DNA of 64,000 nucleotides from Paraburkholderia phenazinium (GTDB taxonomy: Bacteria > Pseudomonadota > Gammaproteobacteria > Burkholderiales > Burkholderiaceae), in the NCBI RefSeq assembly GCF_900142845.1, contig NZ_FSRU01000001.1:3472001-3536000 (forward strand), written 5' to 3'. This document shows, piece by piece, positions 16,890-26,459 of this stretch. Positions within the stretch are counted from its first letter, which is position 1. Every line of letters starts with the position of its first letter. A model generated the notes under the pieces. The model saw only the letters and a list, made by a program, of their open reading frames with translations. It did no database searches and was not told where the DNA came from. Both the position numbers and the translations under genes were made by a program.

Positions 16890-19091
16890 CTACAAACCGC
16901 CCATCAGCTTATTGGGTGTGATCGGTAATTCGCGCACCCGCACGCCGATGGCGTCGTAGACTGCGTTGGCGACGGCGGCGGCGACCCCTGTGGCGCAGAG
17001 TTCTCCGATACCTTTGGCGCCGAGCGGTCCGGAGTTGGCGTCGTATTCGTCGACGAACCCGACATCGATGGCCGGCGGAATGTCTGCGTTCACGGGCAGC
17101 GCAACGCCGGCCAGGTCTTTCGAAATCCAGCGGCCCAGAGCCGGCTCGAAGTGGCTACCCTCCATCGCCGCCATACCCCAGCCCCAGACGATGCCGCCTA
17201 TCATCTGTGACCGCGCAGTCCGAGGGTTAATGATACGGCCGGCGCTATAGATTCCAGTTGCCCGCCGCAAACGCAGCAGGCCCAGATCCGGATCGACGGC
17301 GACTTCAACGAAGATCACGCCAAACGTACGAGCGGGAAATTCCGGAGCACCCATATCAACGGGCGCCCCACCAGGCAGGTCGAAGGCGCCGTCGCAAACA
17401 AGTTCAAAGACGCCTGCCTCGTCCAACACGGACTGGATGCTACGCGACCTGTCGCCATGGAGAATGTGCCCGTTGCGCATGGTCACCTCTTCCGTCGGCC
17501 AACCGGCCAGCCGCGCGAGCTTCGCGCGCACCCCTTGCGCCGCCTGCTGCAACGCCGCGCCTGTGCTGATCGTCGTCCCCGAGCCATAAGTCGGCCCCGA
17601 ATAAGGCAGTGAGGTGTCACCTGCCAGAACGCTGACTTCCTCTGGCTTCAGGCCCAGGATTTCTGCGACGATCTGCGGAAAGACCGTGGCGGGACCAGTG
17701 CCAATGTCGCAGAAGCTGGATTCCAGTCGCGCCATTCCGTGTGCGTTGAGCCGTACTCGCGCAGTGGTATGGAATCGCGCCTGCCCCTGGCTGCAATCGG
17801 CGAGGCCGCAGCCAATGCGCCAATGTCCGTCGCGCGTACCACCCTTTGGCCTGTCTTGCCAACGGAAGCGGCGCGCGCCTTCGTTATAGGCCTCTCGCAA
17901 TTTTTTCGACGACCACGACTTCCCGCTTTCAGGATCGGTTTCAGCATAGTTGGCGAGCCGCAACTCCAGCGGATCAACCTTCAACGTGCGTGCCAGTTCG
18001 TCCATGGCCGAGCCGAGCGACCATGAACCTGGGCCGTCCCATGGAGAGCGCATGAAGGTCGGCAGCACGACATTCCCACGGCGAACCTTCTGGCTGGTCG
18101 AAATGTTATCGCATGCGTAAAAGGATCGTCCCGGGATCGATCCGAACTCGACATAATCTTCCGTAACGCTCGTGATGTTGGTGACCGCGTGGACAATGCC
18201 AAGCAGTTTGCCGTCCTCGCTGGCACCCAACGCGACGTTTTGCGTCATCTGCGGCTGAAATCCGACCATGTCGTACATGTTCTGCCGACTGAGCACCAGT
18301 TTGACTGGCCGACGCGTCACCCGGGCCGCCATGCTGGCGAGGATTTCGTGCGGCCAGACGAACGCTTTCACACCGAATCCGCCGCCCGTGTACGGGGAAA
18401 CTACCCGGACCCACGCCGGGTCGATGCCGAACGCGGCAGCGAGCGTGTTTTGAACCGCCGGCAGGTGTTGCACCGAGTCGTAAACGGTAAGCTGCTTGTC
18501 CTTCCAGACTGCCAGGATGGCGCACGGCTCCATCGGGTTTGCGTGGCGAGACGGCTGTATGTACTCGGCACCCGTCCTGAGCGGTGCGGCGGCGATAGCC
18601 GACGCCGCATCACCCTTGCAAAATTCCAAAGCACTCGAATGGGAATAGCCACCCCGCTCCGGCGCAGGCGGTTCGGCTGGTGCGGTGTCGGGCACGATGA
18701 AGGAAGTGGCTCGGTAGTCCACGCATACGGAATCCGCACCTGACTCGGCCGCTTCGATGCTCTCCGCCAGCACGATTGCCACCGGCTGCCCCTCATAAAC
18801 GACTTCGTCAGTCTGCATCGGAACGAAGCGGGTGGCGAGCGGCGGAACACTGATGTCGGCCAGCCTTGCATGCACTTTCGGCATGTCGGCGGCGGTTAGC
18901 ACGTGCGTAACACCGGGCATCGCCAACGCCTCGTGCGCGTCGATCTTCTCGACCCAACCGGCCGGAACGGTGGCAGATACCATCACCGCATAGAGCTGTG
19001 CTGGCAGATTCTGGTCGCCGGCATAACGGGCCGCGCCCGTCACCTTTACCGGACCGTCGAAGCGTGCAATCGATTCACCCGAATGGTTCAT
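16890..19091 (-). CDS. paoC: Molybdopterin-binding subunit of xanthine dehydrogenase family aldehyde oxidoreductase (PaoC-like)
   Basis: A 733-residue catalytic subunit holding the molybdenum-cytosine-dinucleotide cofactor; the complex oxidises aldehydes to acids. Visible are the N-terminal domain start (RFDGPVKVTGAARYAGD), the cofactor loop GGGFGVKAFVWPHE and, near the C-terminus, GAKGIGELCATG with the catalytic Glu. It overlaps the FAD subunit by ATGA (19091-19088) as third gene of the operon. Size and order match E. coli PaoABC (YagTSR). No Tat signal is present, as expected when export depends on the small subunit. The PaoD-type maturation factor is not in the window. Substrate is probably an aromatic aldehyde, by family. 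Confidence 0.9.
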   Translation of the reverse strand: MNHSGESIARFDGPVKVTGAARYAGDQNLPAQLYAVMVSATVPAGWVEKIDAHEALAMPGVTHVLTAADMPKVHARLADISVPPLATRFVPMQTDEVVYEGQPVAIVLAESIEAAESGADSVCVDYRATSFIVPDTAPAEPPAPERGGYSHSSALEFCKGDAASAIAAAPLRTGAEYIQPSRHANPMEPCAILAVWKDKQLTVYDSVQHLPAVQNTLAAAFGIDPAWVRVVSPYTGGGFGVKAFVWPHEILASMAARVTRRPVKLVLSRQNMYDMVGFQPQMTQNVALGASEDGKLLGIVHAVTNITSVTEDYVEFGSIPGRSFYACDNISTSQKVRRGNVVLPTFMRSPWDGPGSWSLGSAMDELARTLKVDPLELRLANYAETDPESGKSWSSKKLREAYNEGARRFRWQDRPKGGTRDGHWRIGCGLADCSQGQARFHTTARVRLNAHGMARLESSFCDIGTGPATVFPQIVAEILGLKPEEVSVLAGDTSLPYSGPTYGSGTTISTGAALQQAAQGVRAKLARLAGWPTEEVTMRNGHILHGDRSRSIQSVLDEAGVFELVCDGAFDLPGGAPVDMGAPEFPARTFGVIFVEVAVDPDLGLLRLRRATGIYSAGRIINPRTARSQMIGGIVWGWGMAAMEGSHFEPALGRWISKDLAGVALPVNADIPPAIDVGFVDEYDANSGPLGAKGIGELCATGVAAAVANAVYDAIGVRVRELPITPNKLMGGL

Positions 19092-20074
19092 GGCGCACTC
19101 GCCGCGAGTTCGATGGCGCGAAGCGTAGCGTTGCGAGCGAGCGCGATCTTGTATCCGTTGGACGATAGCGGTCGGGCATCGGCAAAGCTTGCCCCTACCG
19201 CAGCCGCGACGCCGGCCGAGCCCAGCCGCTCGCCGACTAGCAGTCGCTCTGTCTCGTCGAGACGCCAGGGGCGCATTGCTACGGACCCCAAAGCAACGCG
19301 CGCCTTGTTGATCACGTCGCCGTCCAGTTGGAGCGTTACCGCCGCGGACACGATGGCGTACTCATAACTCTCCCGCTCCCGAATCTTCAAATATGCAGAT
19401 TTCGGCGCTGGCCCACCTAATTCGATACTGGTGATCAGTTCGCCATGACGCAACACGGTGTGTGCGGATGGATTTTCGTCGGGCAGCACGTGGAAGCTGC
19501 GTGCGGGAATGCGCCGGCCGCCGCCTTGCGCATCCTCGGTTACGATCACCGCATCCAGTGCAGCGAGCGCCACTGCCGGGTCGGAGGGCTGCACCGCCAC
19601 ACACTCGTCGGTCCAGCCGAAGATCGCGTGCCTTTCGTTCAGGCCGTGCAATGCTGCGCAGCCCGAGCCCGCCACTCGTTTGTTGCACGGTGTGGGCGCA
19701 TCGGCACGGAAGTAGGCGCAGCGTACACGTTGCAGGGGATTGCCGCCGATAGTCGCAAGATTGCGCAACTGGGCAGAGGCCGATTTCAGAATCGCCTGCG
19801 ACAGGACGGGATAAGCGTTGCGGACCCGTTCGTGTTGCGCCACATCGTTAAGCCTGGCAAGTGCGCCGATCCGCAGCCCCCCGCAGGGTAACGCTTCGAT
19901 GCGATCCATTTCAGGCACACGGCTGATATCGACGACCCGTTCAGGTTTGGTAATCCCGATGCGGAACCAGTTGAGGAGTTCAGTCCCACCAGCCAACACC
20001 GCCGCGTCGGGCAGTTGGGCGAGCGTCAGGGCGTCGGCCCGCGTCGTCGCGCAGGCATAACTAAAGTCGCGCAT
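19088..20074 (-). CDS. paoB: FAD-binding subunit with extra iron-sulfur site (PaoB-like)
   Basis: A 328-residue FAD subunit of the CO-dehydrogenase flavoprotein family. The FAD pyrophosphate loop is LAGGTELLNWFR and the second flavin segment is LATIGGN. Unusually for the family, but as in E. coli PaoB, an inserted cysteine loop follows (RCAYFRADAPTPCNKRV, then GSGCAAL), the mark of the [4Fe-4S] cluster in PaoB. It therefore transfers electrons from [2Fe-2S] to FAD and onward. Its start overlaps the upstream stop as TGATG at 20076-20072. Confidence 0.88.
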   Translation of the reverse strand: MRDFSYACATTRADALTLAQLPDAAVLAGGTELLNWFRIGITKPERVVDISRVPEMDRIEALPCGGLRIGALARLNDVAQHERVRNAYPVLSQAILKSASAQLRNLATIGGNPLQRVRCAYFRADAPTPCNKRVAGSGCAALHGLNERHAIFGWTDECVAVQPSDPAVALAALDAVIVTEDAQGGGRRIPARSFHVLPDENPSAHTVLRHGELITSIELGGPAPKSAYLKIRERESYEYAIVSAAVTLQLDGDVINKARVALGSVAMRPWRLDETERLLVGERLGSAGVAAAVGASFADARPLSSNGYKIALARNATLRAIELAASAP

Positions 20075-20643
20075 CAGCCCATCTCCTTCGCGGCAGCCTC
20101 GACAGCCGCCGCGATCTGCGGATACGCAGAACAGCGACAGATATTACCGCTCATCCATTCGCGAATTTCAGCGTTGGAACCGGTGTGTCCCTCGGCAATG
20201 CAGCCCACAGCGGACATGATCTGGCCACAGGTACAAAAACCACACTGGAAGGCATCGTGCTCAATGAAGGCCTGCTGGACGGGATGCAGGACCCCATCAC
20301 TCGCTAATCCCTCTATCGTGGTGATTTTCTTGCCATCGGCACTGACTGCGAGCACGAGGCAGGCATTGACGCGCCGGTTATCCATCAACACCGTGCAAGC
20401 GCCGCATTCTCCGCGGTTGCAGCCCTTTTTTGCGCCTGTCAACTGCACCTGTTCGCGCAACAGATCCAAAAGGGTCGTCCTTGCTTCCACGTTGACGGAA
20501 TGCTCAACGCCATTGATCTGGACGTGCGTCCACCTGCGTGGGGCAAACCGCGTTTCCATTTCTGGATCAGGCTGCCCATTCGCCGTGATTGTCTCGCCGT
20601 CTGTCGCGGGACCGGCAACGGCGGTCAACGAATCGTTGTTCAT
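20074..20643 (-). CDS. paoA: [2Fe-2S] subunit of aldehyde oxidoreductase (PaoA-like)
   Basis: A 189-residue small subunit with two [2Fe-2S] clusters. The plant-ferredoxin cluster is GCNRGECGACTVLM plus the later Cys in VNACL. The second cluster is CGFCTCGQIMSA and GNICRCSAYPQ; FCTCGQI is typical of the PaoA/YagT branch. E. coli PaoA has an N-terminal Tat signal, but none is visible here, either from the ATG at 20643 or from an in-frame GTG at 20685. The about 30 residues before the ferredoxin domain are polar and disordered-looking. The complex is thus predicted cytoplasmic, unless the start has been misjudged. Confidence 0.85.
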   Translation of the reverse strand: MNNDSLTAVAGPATDGETITANGQPDPEMETRFAPRRWTHVQINGVEHSVNVEARTTLLDLLREQVQLTGAKKGCNRGECGACTVLMDNRRVNACLVLAVSADGKKITTIEGLASDGVLHPVQQAFIEHDAFQCGFCTCGQIMSAVGCIAEGHTGSNAEIREWMSGNICRCSAYPQIAAAVEAAAKEMG

Positions 20644-21188
20644 GACAGGCCTCGGCAAACGCTCGTCTTTACGAGGATGCCTCACTCCGTCCTAAGTCTG
20701 GCGGTATGAGGCTTCAGTCAACACAGACAGGACCGGCAGAATCTGCTCGGTCCAAAAATTATAGATGCCCATCGTCGGTTTGCAAGAATCCGCGCAGAAC
20801 GTATGGCAGCGAATCTTTGATGTTTGGATGCCGATAGCGCTGTCTTCAGTGAGTAACAAGCGGTTGATCGATTGCTTCACCGGTTACAGGTATGACATGT
20901 TCAGACGAACAGCTGACGTGCCGCCCATGCGGGATTTTCGAGCCGTCAGACGAACTACCGGTAGGTCTGGTGCATTGATGAACTTATCGTTTGCGGTGAC
21001 CTACCAGGACAGCTCTCTTCAGCACAGCACCCAGTAAAAGATGGCATAAGCCATTTTGTGAGGACTCCGTGTGGCTTGTATTCCGATCCCCTTAAGTCAG
21101 ATCTATGAACGACGATGGTGGCAGCGCAAACCGATTGCGGTAACAAGAGGGACCGCCGCCAGAAGAGGATTTCGCATTGGACTGCCAG
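20644..21188. other. Intergenic, nothing recognised
   Basis: About 545 bp upstream of the aldehyde oxidoreductase operon. The promoter of that operon must lie here or just inside, but I could not place -35/-10 boxes with confidence. No frame on either strand shows family character. Confidence 0.4.
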
Positions 21189-21842
21189 CTAACAATATAT
21201 ATGATGATATCGACAAAAACACGTACCGATTCCGATGGATGATGGCGCGACGGGTATAGCTGGTATAACTGAACACTTCCCTCTCCCCATGTGCGCCCAC
21301 CACCATAGGGGTGGCCGGACAAACAACTCCGTTGATTTCCGCGTAGACGAAAGGGGGGCGCTCACGCTCACGCCGCTCAGATACGAAACATCGCTCAGCG
21401 TCGCAATCGTGCTGCCGAAATCCTGCTGCAGTTGCGCCAGAGATGACGAGCCCGCGCTCGAACCTCGGTTCACCACAAGCATTGGCGTCGTGGTCGTCAC
21501 CTCCATTGCGTAGCGGATCGAGCCGGCGGACATCGCGGAGGTGTCCCCCGTAAGCGTATGCCCAACGCCGCCAATGACATCATTGGCAACGCTACCGACT
21601 GGCTGTCCGGAAATGTCGGTCGAAGTCAATGTAGCCTGCAGCACTCCCGGTGATCCACCAAGGCCGAACATGAAACCGTTCACGCTTTGTGCCGCTAACT
21701 GCATGTCGTTGCCTGGATACAGCGTTCTGAAGGCCGCGGAACTCGTCACCAACGACATCTGTGTCAAGGTTGCGACGTACTGACCAATAGCCGCGCTGGT
21801 CTGTTCGTTGAATACCGTTCTGCTAACACTGGCGAGGGACAG
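21189..21842 (-). pseudogene. Fragment of an unrecognised alanine/serine/glycine-rich protein
   Basis: A minus-strand frame is open from a TAA at 21845-21843 to 21189 without a convincing start. The first about 155 residues have coding character (FNEQTSAAIGQYVATLTQ, then AAFRTLYPGNDMQLAAQSVN, then DVIGGVGHTLTGDTSAMSAG), rich in small residues with alternating hydrophobic positions. The final about 40 residues (RPPLWWWAHMGRG onward) look like read-through into unrelated sequence. It is probably the interior or C-terminal part of an exported or surface protein interrupted by rearrangement. I do not recognise the family. Confidence 0.4.
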
Positions 21843-22710
21843 TTAACTTCGCTAAAGCGCCCGAGAATAGCCGTTGCAGCTACACAGTGTTGCTCGAGGA
21901 CAGCCTCTGGTTCGCACTCCTTGTGAGTCTGGAGACGGACCGGTCACCAGCCAATGACGACGCTTTCGTCGCCTTCACGCAAGCCCTCCAGACAAGCACT
22001 ACTTAATATCTCATCAACCGGGGTAAGCGACGACGCGAACTCTCGCGATACAGTTTCCCCGAAAGCCGCCGTCGGCATTTCAAACGCTTGACCGCTTTCC
22101 CACGCGGGCTGTTCCCCCCGGCGACTCGGTGTGTAGGTTGTACCGGGTCTTACCCACGGCATGACGGTCGCGGCCAAGGAGGCGGCTGTGTTGCGCGAGG
22201 TGCTCAAGGCGCACGCTTCGAATTACGACCCACTCGACGGCGTCATCGTGGATACAAGGTGTCCATCATGCTTGAAGAATTGGGCGTACCTTACGATCTC
22301 GCCGCAAGCGTCGAACCTTATAATGCGCTAAACCTTTGACCTGCGAGATGTCGATCAAAACCTGCTTGCGCGCAGACGGAAAATGAGGTCATCAAACGAA
22401 TGCTCTCCCGATAATGCGGCCTGCGAAGGTCTCTTTGGTCTGCTCAAGACGCAACTGTTCTATCCTCGTGACTGACGGCTACGACCGTTGATCAATTCAT
22501 CGAAGGTAGTTGACTCTTATCCAGTAGTACGACGCAAAGTGTATCGAGATCTAACTCGGTTCTCTCAGCCCACTTGAATACCGCGAGAGTCTTGAAATCA
22601 CGGCGTAAGCCACTCCAGGATTTTAGCCGTCCTGCGTCACGATTCCTTGCAAATCAACAAGTTACGCTCTGCCTGGGCAGGAGCAACCGAGACACCGGCC
22701 AGCCGATGGA
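21843..22710. other. Decayed region between fragments and GntR gene
   Basis: About 870 bp. It contains a short plus-strand stub (MTVAAKEAAVLREVLKAHAS at about 22160-22240, family not recognised) and the GST stub at 22250. From 22340 to 22710, the downstream side of the GntR gene, no coding character is seen. Confidence 0.4.
22250..22339 (+). pseudogene. Glutathione S-transferase N-terminal stub
   Basis: Thirty codons read GYKVSIMLEELGVPYDLAAS and end at a stop after ALNL. GYKVSI.LEELG.PYD is the start of the thioredoxin-like domain of bacterial beta/zeta-type GSTs. The preceding TPNG motif and everything after residue about 29 are missing, and the text before it belongs to another fragment in a different frame. 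Confidence 0.45.
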
Positions 22711-23424
22711 TTAGCTATTTTCGCGAACGATTTGAGCCGTCAGCAAAACGTGTTGCTGGATAAGGCGAACAGCCTCTTCAACGTTTCTCGCGAGCGCCGC
22801 GTCCACCATGAGCTTGTGTTCATTTTCGCGCGGCAATACCACGGCATGCCGTGACAAATTACGGTATCGTTCGGCGTGGTCGAAAAGATGCATGCACGCG
22901 TCGATCATCCATTCTGACCCACATCCGGAAAACAGCGCCTTGTGAAATTCGCGGTGGGGACGGTCATATAGCGGGTTTACGACTCGAGGGTTCTCTGAAC
23001 TATACCGATGGACTTTGGAAAGTCGATGATAGCTGAGAAGGACGCGCTCTTCCCATTCGTCGTCACCCCGCAGCACGGCTTCGCGCATGGCAACTTCCGA
23101 TGTCCAGGCTCGCGCCTGCGCCAGATCCATAAGGCTTTTGGTACTGACGGGTGCTACCGCGAACCCCTTCTGATTTGAATAAACCACCAGCGCTTCGGCT
23201 GCCAGTCGACTAAGCGCCTCGCGGATAGGAATGGGGCCGCAGCCATATCGCTTGCTGATATCGTTCAGGCGCAGCTTGAATCCGGGAGGCAGTCCACAGG
23301 AAATAATGTCCACGCGAAGCCGCTCATATATGGCTCCAGCGGCGGTCTGCAGACCGAGACTTCCCGGTGTCCTAGCTTCGGCGTCGGCATTTTTGGAGCG
23401 ATGGTTTTCGACAACTTCCTTCAT
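22711..23424 (-). CDS. GntR family transcriptional regulator with FCD domain
   Basis: A 237-residue GntR regulator. The winged helix is at about residues 25-95 (AIYERLRVDIISCGLPPG, DISKRYGCGPIPIREALSRL). The FCD effector domain follows, with the metal-type residues in HREFHKALFSGCGS, HLFDHAERYR and EHKLMVDAALARN. Such proteins repress catabolic operons and release DNA upon binding a carboxylate. It is isolated by decayed sequence; plausible targets are the ABM, porin, transporter and hydrolase genes to its right, by proximity only. Start at the ATG 23424, with a weak ribosome site. Confidence 0.88.
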   Translation of the reverse strand: MKEVVENHRSKNADAEARTPGSLGLQTAAGAIYERLRVDIISCGLPPGFKLRLNDISKRYGCGPIPIREALSRLAAEALVVYSNQKGFAVAPVSTKSLMDLAQARAWTSEVAMREAVLRGDDEWEERVLLSYHRLSKVHRYSSENPRVVNPLYDRPHREFHKALFSGCGSEWMIDACMHLFDHAERYRNLSRHAVVLPRENEHKLMVDAALARNVEEAVRLIQQHVLLTAQIVRENS

Positions 23425-24086
23425 ATGTAACGTAGAACCCAGCGAGCGTCAGCTGACTATTTTTACACAGCAGCTCTTTATATACAAATTGATTTGTGAA
23501 GTCAGATATATATACTTTGTGGCGCAAGCTGTTTCCAAGAACCATGTAGAAACCGGACGGCCTGTTGGTCCCCATCGTCCCGAGTCGCTCGGACCAGAAA
23601 ACTGCGACCTGGGGGCTAGTTCGGCGTAGCTGACGGCGAAAGCGTGAAGACTAAAGATCATCGCCTCCGTCGAGTCGCCCATGGGCTACCTGGTCAGCAA
23701 GTGCGTTGTAAGGAAACGGCAGATGTGCTGGATACGGTGTAGTACGTGCCAGCTACTTCAAACTCTCGTGCAGGTTCTGAACGGTGACTTGCTCGACATG
23801 TTCGAACGATGGTTTGCGAGGAACACGGCACCGGCGCAGGCGAACCCGAGGGAGGTCGCATAAAACTCCCCCTACGTCCTCCTGCTCTCCCAACAAGGGC
23901 GCCTGTAGTGGCCGTTCCTGACGAGGAGATTGAAGGAAAGAGTTAGAGGCGAATCGGGACTGCTGATCGACCACGTAAGGAGCACCGGGTCGAACAAGTC
24001 CAACATTCCATTTGCGAAAAAAGCGGATAAAGCGAAGCCTGTAGGCCCATGTTGAGAGTTCACTATCGCCTGTTGAAAAACTGATC
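23425..24086. other. Intergenic, AT-rich promoter zone then decayed sequence
   Basis: About 660 bp. 23440-23520 is AT-rich (TATATAC and ATATATATAC stretches) and probably holds the GntR promoter. From 23680 to 24060 there are overlapping short frames on both strands with no recognised family. Confidence 0.4.
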
Positions 24087-24419
24087 ATGACTACAATCTC
24101 TAAACATAACCAGCTTATTACGTTGATCAACGTATTCACCGTCGAGCCGTCCCGGCAACAGGAACTCCTCGATTTGCTTGACCGTGCAACCCAGATCGTG
24201 CGCCTGGAGCCCGGATTCATCTCATCAAGCCTTCACCGGGGCATAGATGGCAACAAGGTCACCATGTACGCGCAGTGGCGAAGTGTTGAGGCCTATCGGG
24301 CGATGCGTGAGAATCCCACCCCTTTAAGCTACTTTGAGCAGGCAGCAGCATTCACGGAATTCGAGACCGCAGTGTACGAGGTCGTCGAAACATATTCCCC
24401 CCCAGCCGGAGAGGCGTAG
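24087..24419 (+). CDS. Antibiotic biosynthesis monooxygenase (ABM) domain protein
   Basis: A 110-residue single ABM/dimeric alpha-beta barrel protein: LITLINVFTVEPSRQQELLD forms the first strand and helix, GFISSSLHRGIDGNKVTMYA the central strands, and RSVEAYRAM plus the second helix complete the fold. Family members are cofactor-free oxygenases on polyphenols or quinols (YgiN, ActVA-Orf6) or haem-degrading enzymes. No haem-oxygenase-specific pattern is obvious, so a quinol-type or detoxifying role is the default. The ribosome site is weak. It is bordered by decayed DNA and may be a survivor of a lost operon. Confidence 0.8.
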   Translation: MTTISKHNQLITLINVFTVEPSRQQELLDLLDRATQIVRLEPGFISSSLHRGIDGNKVTMYAQWRSVEAYRAMRENPTPLSYFEQAAAFTEFETAVYEVVETYSPPAGEA

Positions 24420-24639
24420 GGCGATCGGCGCACGAACGTGGGTAGAGAGAAGCTTCGTCGCCACAGCGTGTAGAAGTGACTTACAGAAATAGGCCCAATG
24501 CCCCTTCGGGGACGCGCGAAGCGGACCGGGGCGAAACTCGTTGTCGTCCGCGGGGGCCAGCTGACGAGCTTTGTTCTCATTTATTTGTCGCTGTGGTAAG
24601 TCTGCGATAAGTGCACCCCGTCACCGCACCGCGTTCGCA

Positions 24640-24852
24640 CTACTGCTCCTGCGCCACGCGCAACACCGAGTGCGGATCGTTCACCATCTCCTCGAAACAG
24701 TCGGCAGTCAACCAGCGTTGCGTCTTCTGATAGACCCGTTCCCACGGCGCAAAGCTGATAGACAGCATTTGCGCGCCGGCTCGCACCCTCCAGCGCAGCG
24801 CGTCGAACACCACGCACAATTCGTATCGGCGTGGCGGCGCGTCTTCGTTCAT
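24640..24852 (-). pseudogene. IS5-family transposase N-terminal fragment
   Basis: About 70 residues match the N-terminal DUF4096-type region of IS5 transposases: RRYELCVVFDALRWRVRAGA, then SFAPWERVYQKTQRWLTADC and VNDPHSVLRVAQEQ. The short start and everything after the VLRVAQ segment (the DDE core) are missing. No partner half was found in the window in the right position. Confidence 0.7.
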
Positions 24853-24891
24853 CCGTGTCGGGCACGGAGCAACAAAACTCCATTACTCATT

Positions 24892-25123
24892 CGAAACATG
24901 CGTTGGGTATCGCTTGCGACCTGGCATCCCGCCAGGTTACCAGGTCTAGCCAAGAATGTTCAACCCGCTTCAGGTATCCCGGTGTAAGGGCCGAGATGGC
25001 CTGCGCCTCTGCATTAACGCCGAAAGCAGGCGTATTCGACCATACGTAACTCGTATCGCTGAACCGTGTGAGGTTCGCATAGCCGATATTGTTCAGCAGT
25101 GGCGCCCATCCGCCGCCGAGCCA
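24892..25123 (-). pseudogene. Unassigned open stretch directly after the porin stop
   Basis: After the porin TAG, the same frame stays open for 77 codons to a TGA at 24894-24892 and reads like protein (PLLNNIGYANLTRFSDTSYV, then AFGVNAEAQAISALTPGYLK). There is no start codon and no family was recognised. It may be the tail of another exported protein brought here by recombination. Chance openness in high-GC DNA is the alternative. Confidence 0.25.
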
Positions 25124-26200
25124 CTAAAAAAAGTGACGCATCCCGATATTTACACCGTACGTAGTCCCCGGTATTTCGGTAAGAATATCTTTGTACGTCA
25201 ACGACAGGCCGGTGTCCATTGCTCCGTGGTTGTCGACACGTCCGAATTGCAAATAGACGGACGTGCGTCTCGAGAGGAAGTAGGTTGTACCCACCGCTGC
25301 CAATAGTGAGTGATTGGCGGTATCGTTGCGGTCACTAGTTACCCAAACGCCGCCGTTCAATTCAAGATCCGATCGGGCAAAGTAATCGACTCCCCCACCA
25401 TAAACGTTCGAGTTTAATGCACCGGCCACCTTGTAATTGGTGAACGACACCTTGGTGGTCAGTGCCCCAAACCTGTACGCTACGCCTAGCATGCGACCCG
25501 TGAATTCTATATCGGTGGGAATAGGCGTGACCGCACCACCTGCATTGCTATCGTAGATCGCGGCGTCAACCATGAACGAGCCGTTGTCATATTTGAGGCC
25601 GCCCGACCACTGCCGTCCCGCTGAAAAATCACCGGCGACGCCGCCCGGAGCAAACATCACAGTGCCTGTGAGGCCAGCCAGGTTTGGGGTGGTGTACAAC
25701 ACAGCATTAGAGCTGATCATGCTTGTAAAGCGGACGTTGTTGTCATACGGCAAAATGGAGCTGCCAAACGTCGAGTGCCGTGGATCCAGATCGACCGCGG
25801 CTTGAAAGAATGGCGAGTGTTGTACGCCGAGCCTGATTTTGCCGAAATTGCCCTCGAGTCCGATCCATGCCTGGCGCCCCAGGAAATAGCCGTTCGAACT
25901 GACAATGCCTCCAGTGACCGTGCTGATCCCGCTTTCAAGATCAAATTCGGCCTTCATGCCGCCACCAAGATCCTCGCTCCCTCTCAGTCCGAAAACCGAA
26001 GGACCGAGGCCTCCATTATCAATCGCGAACGTAGGGCCGGCATTTTTCCCTGTCGAACCTGGGGTCCTGTTTGCATACAGGAACCCTGCGTCGAGCATGC
26101 CATAGAGCGTGACGCTACTTTGCGCGTGCGCGCCACCAATTGGCACAAGAATCGCATTGACCACAACACACTTCCACATCGAGCGAAAAGATGATCTCAC
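25124..26200 (-). CDS. Gram-negative porin (Burkholderiales trimeric type)
   Basis: A 358-residue outer-membrane porin, a 16-strand trimeric beta-barrel for passive uptake of small solutes. The signal peptide ends at GGAHA, followed by the canonical QSSVTLYGMLDAG. Family segments GLRGSEDLGGGMKAEFDLE and GRQAWIGLEGNFGKIRLGVQ are present, and the C-terminal residue is Phe (MRHFF), as the assembly machinery needs. It sits upstream, in transcription order, of no coupled gene; a transporter on the same strand begins 1.5 kb beyond its start. Likely brings in the substrate of the adjacent hydrolase/oxidoreductase cluster, by context. Confidence 0.92.
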   Translation of the reverse strand: MRSSFRSMWKCVVVNAILVPIGGAHAQSSVTLYGMLDAGFLYANRTPGSTGKNAGPTFAIDNGGLGPSVFGLRGSEDLGGGMKAEFDLESGISTVTGGIVSSNGYFLGRQAWIGLEGNFGKIRLGVQHSPFFQAAVDLDPRHSTFGSSILPYDNNVRFTSMISSNAVLYTTPNLAGLTGTVMFAPGGVAGDFSAGRQWSGGLKYDNGSFMVDAAIYDSNAGGAVTPIPTDIEFTGRMLGVAYRFGALTTKVSFTNYKVAGALNSNVYGGGVDYFARSDLELNGGVWVTSDRNDTANHSLLAAVGTTYFLSRRTSVYLQFGRVDNHGAMDTGLSLTYKDILTEIPGTTYGVNIGMRHFF

Positions 26201-26459
26201 CCTGTCTCCTGCATAGTTAGTACTATTAATTTATTAAATTTATATTTTTTGCATTGCACTCAACACTTCATTCGGGCAAGTCGCTGCGCCGGTTAAGTTC
26301 GTGCCGATCTGGTATGGCGGTCGCTTGATACGGGTAAGAACAACGTCATTTTCGTAACGCTTTACGCCGCTATGCTGCCTGGCCGGCGAACGTACGCCTG
26401 TAGCTCAGGTGCAGGCTGCCGGCGCCAGCAGGAGCACCTCCCCAACCTGTTCGGAAGAA

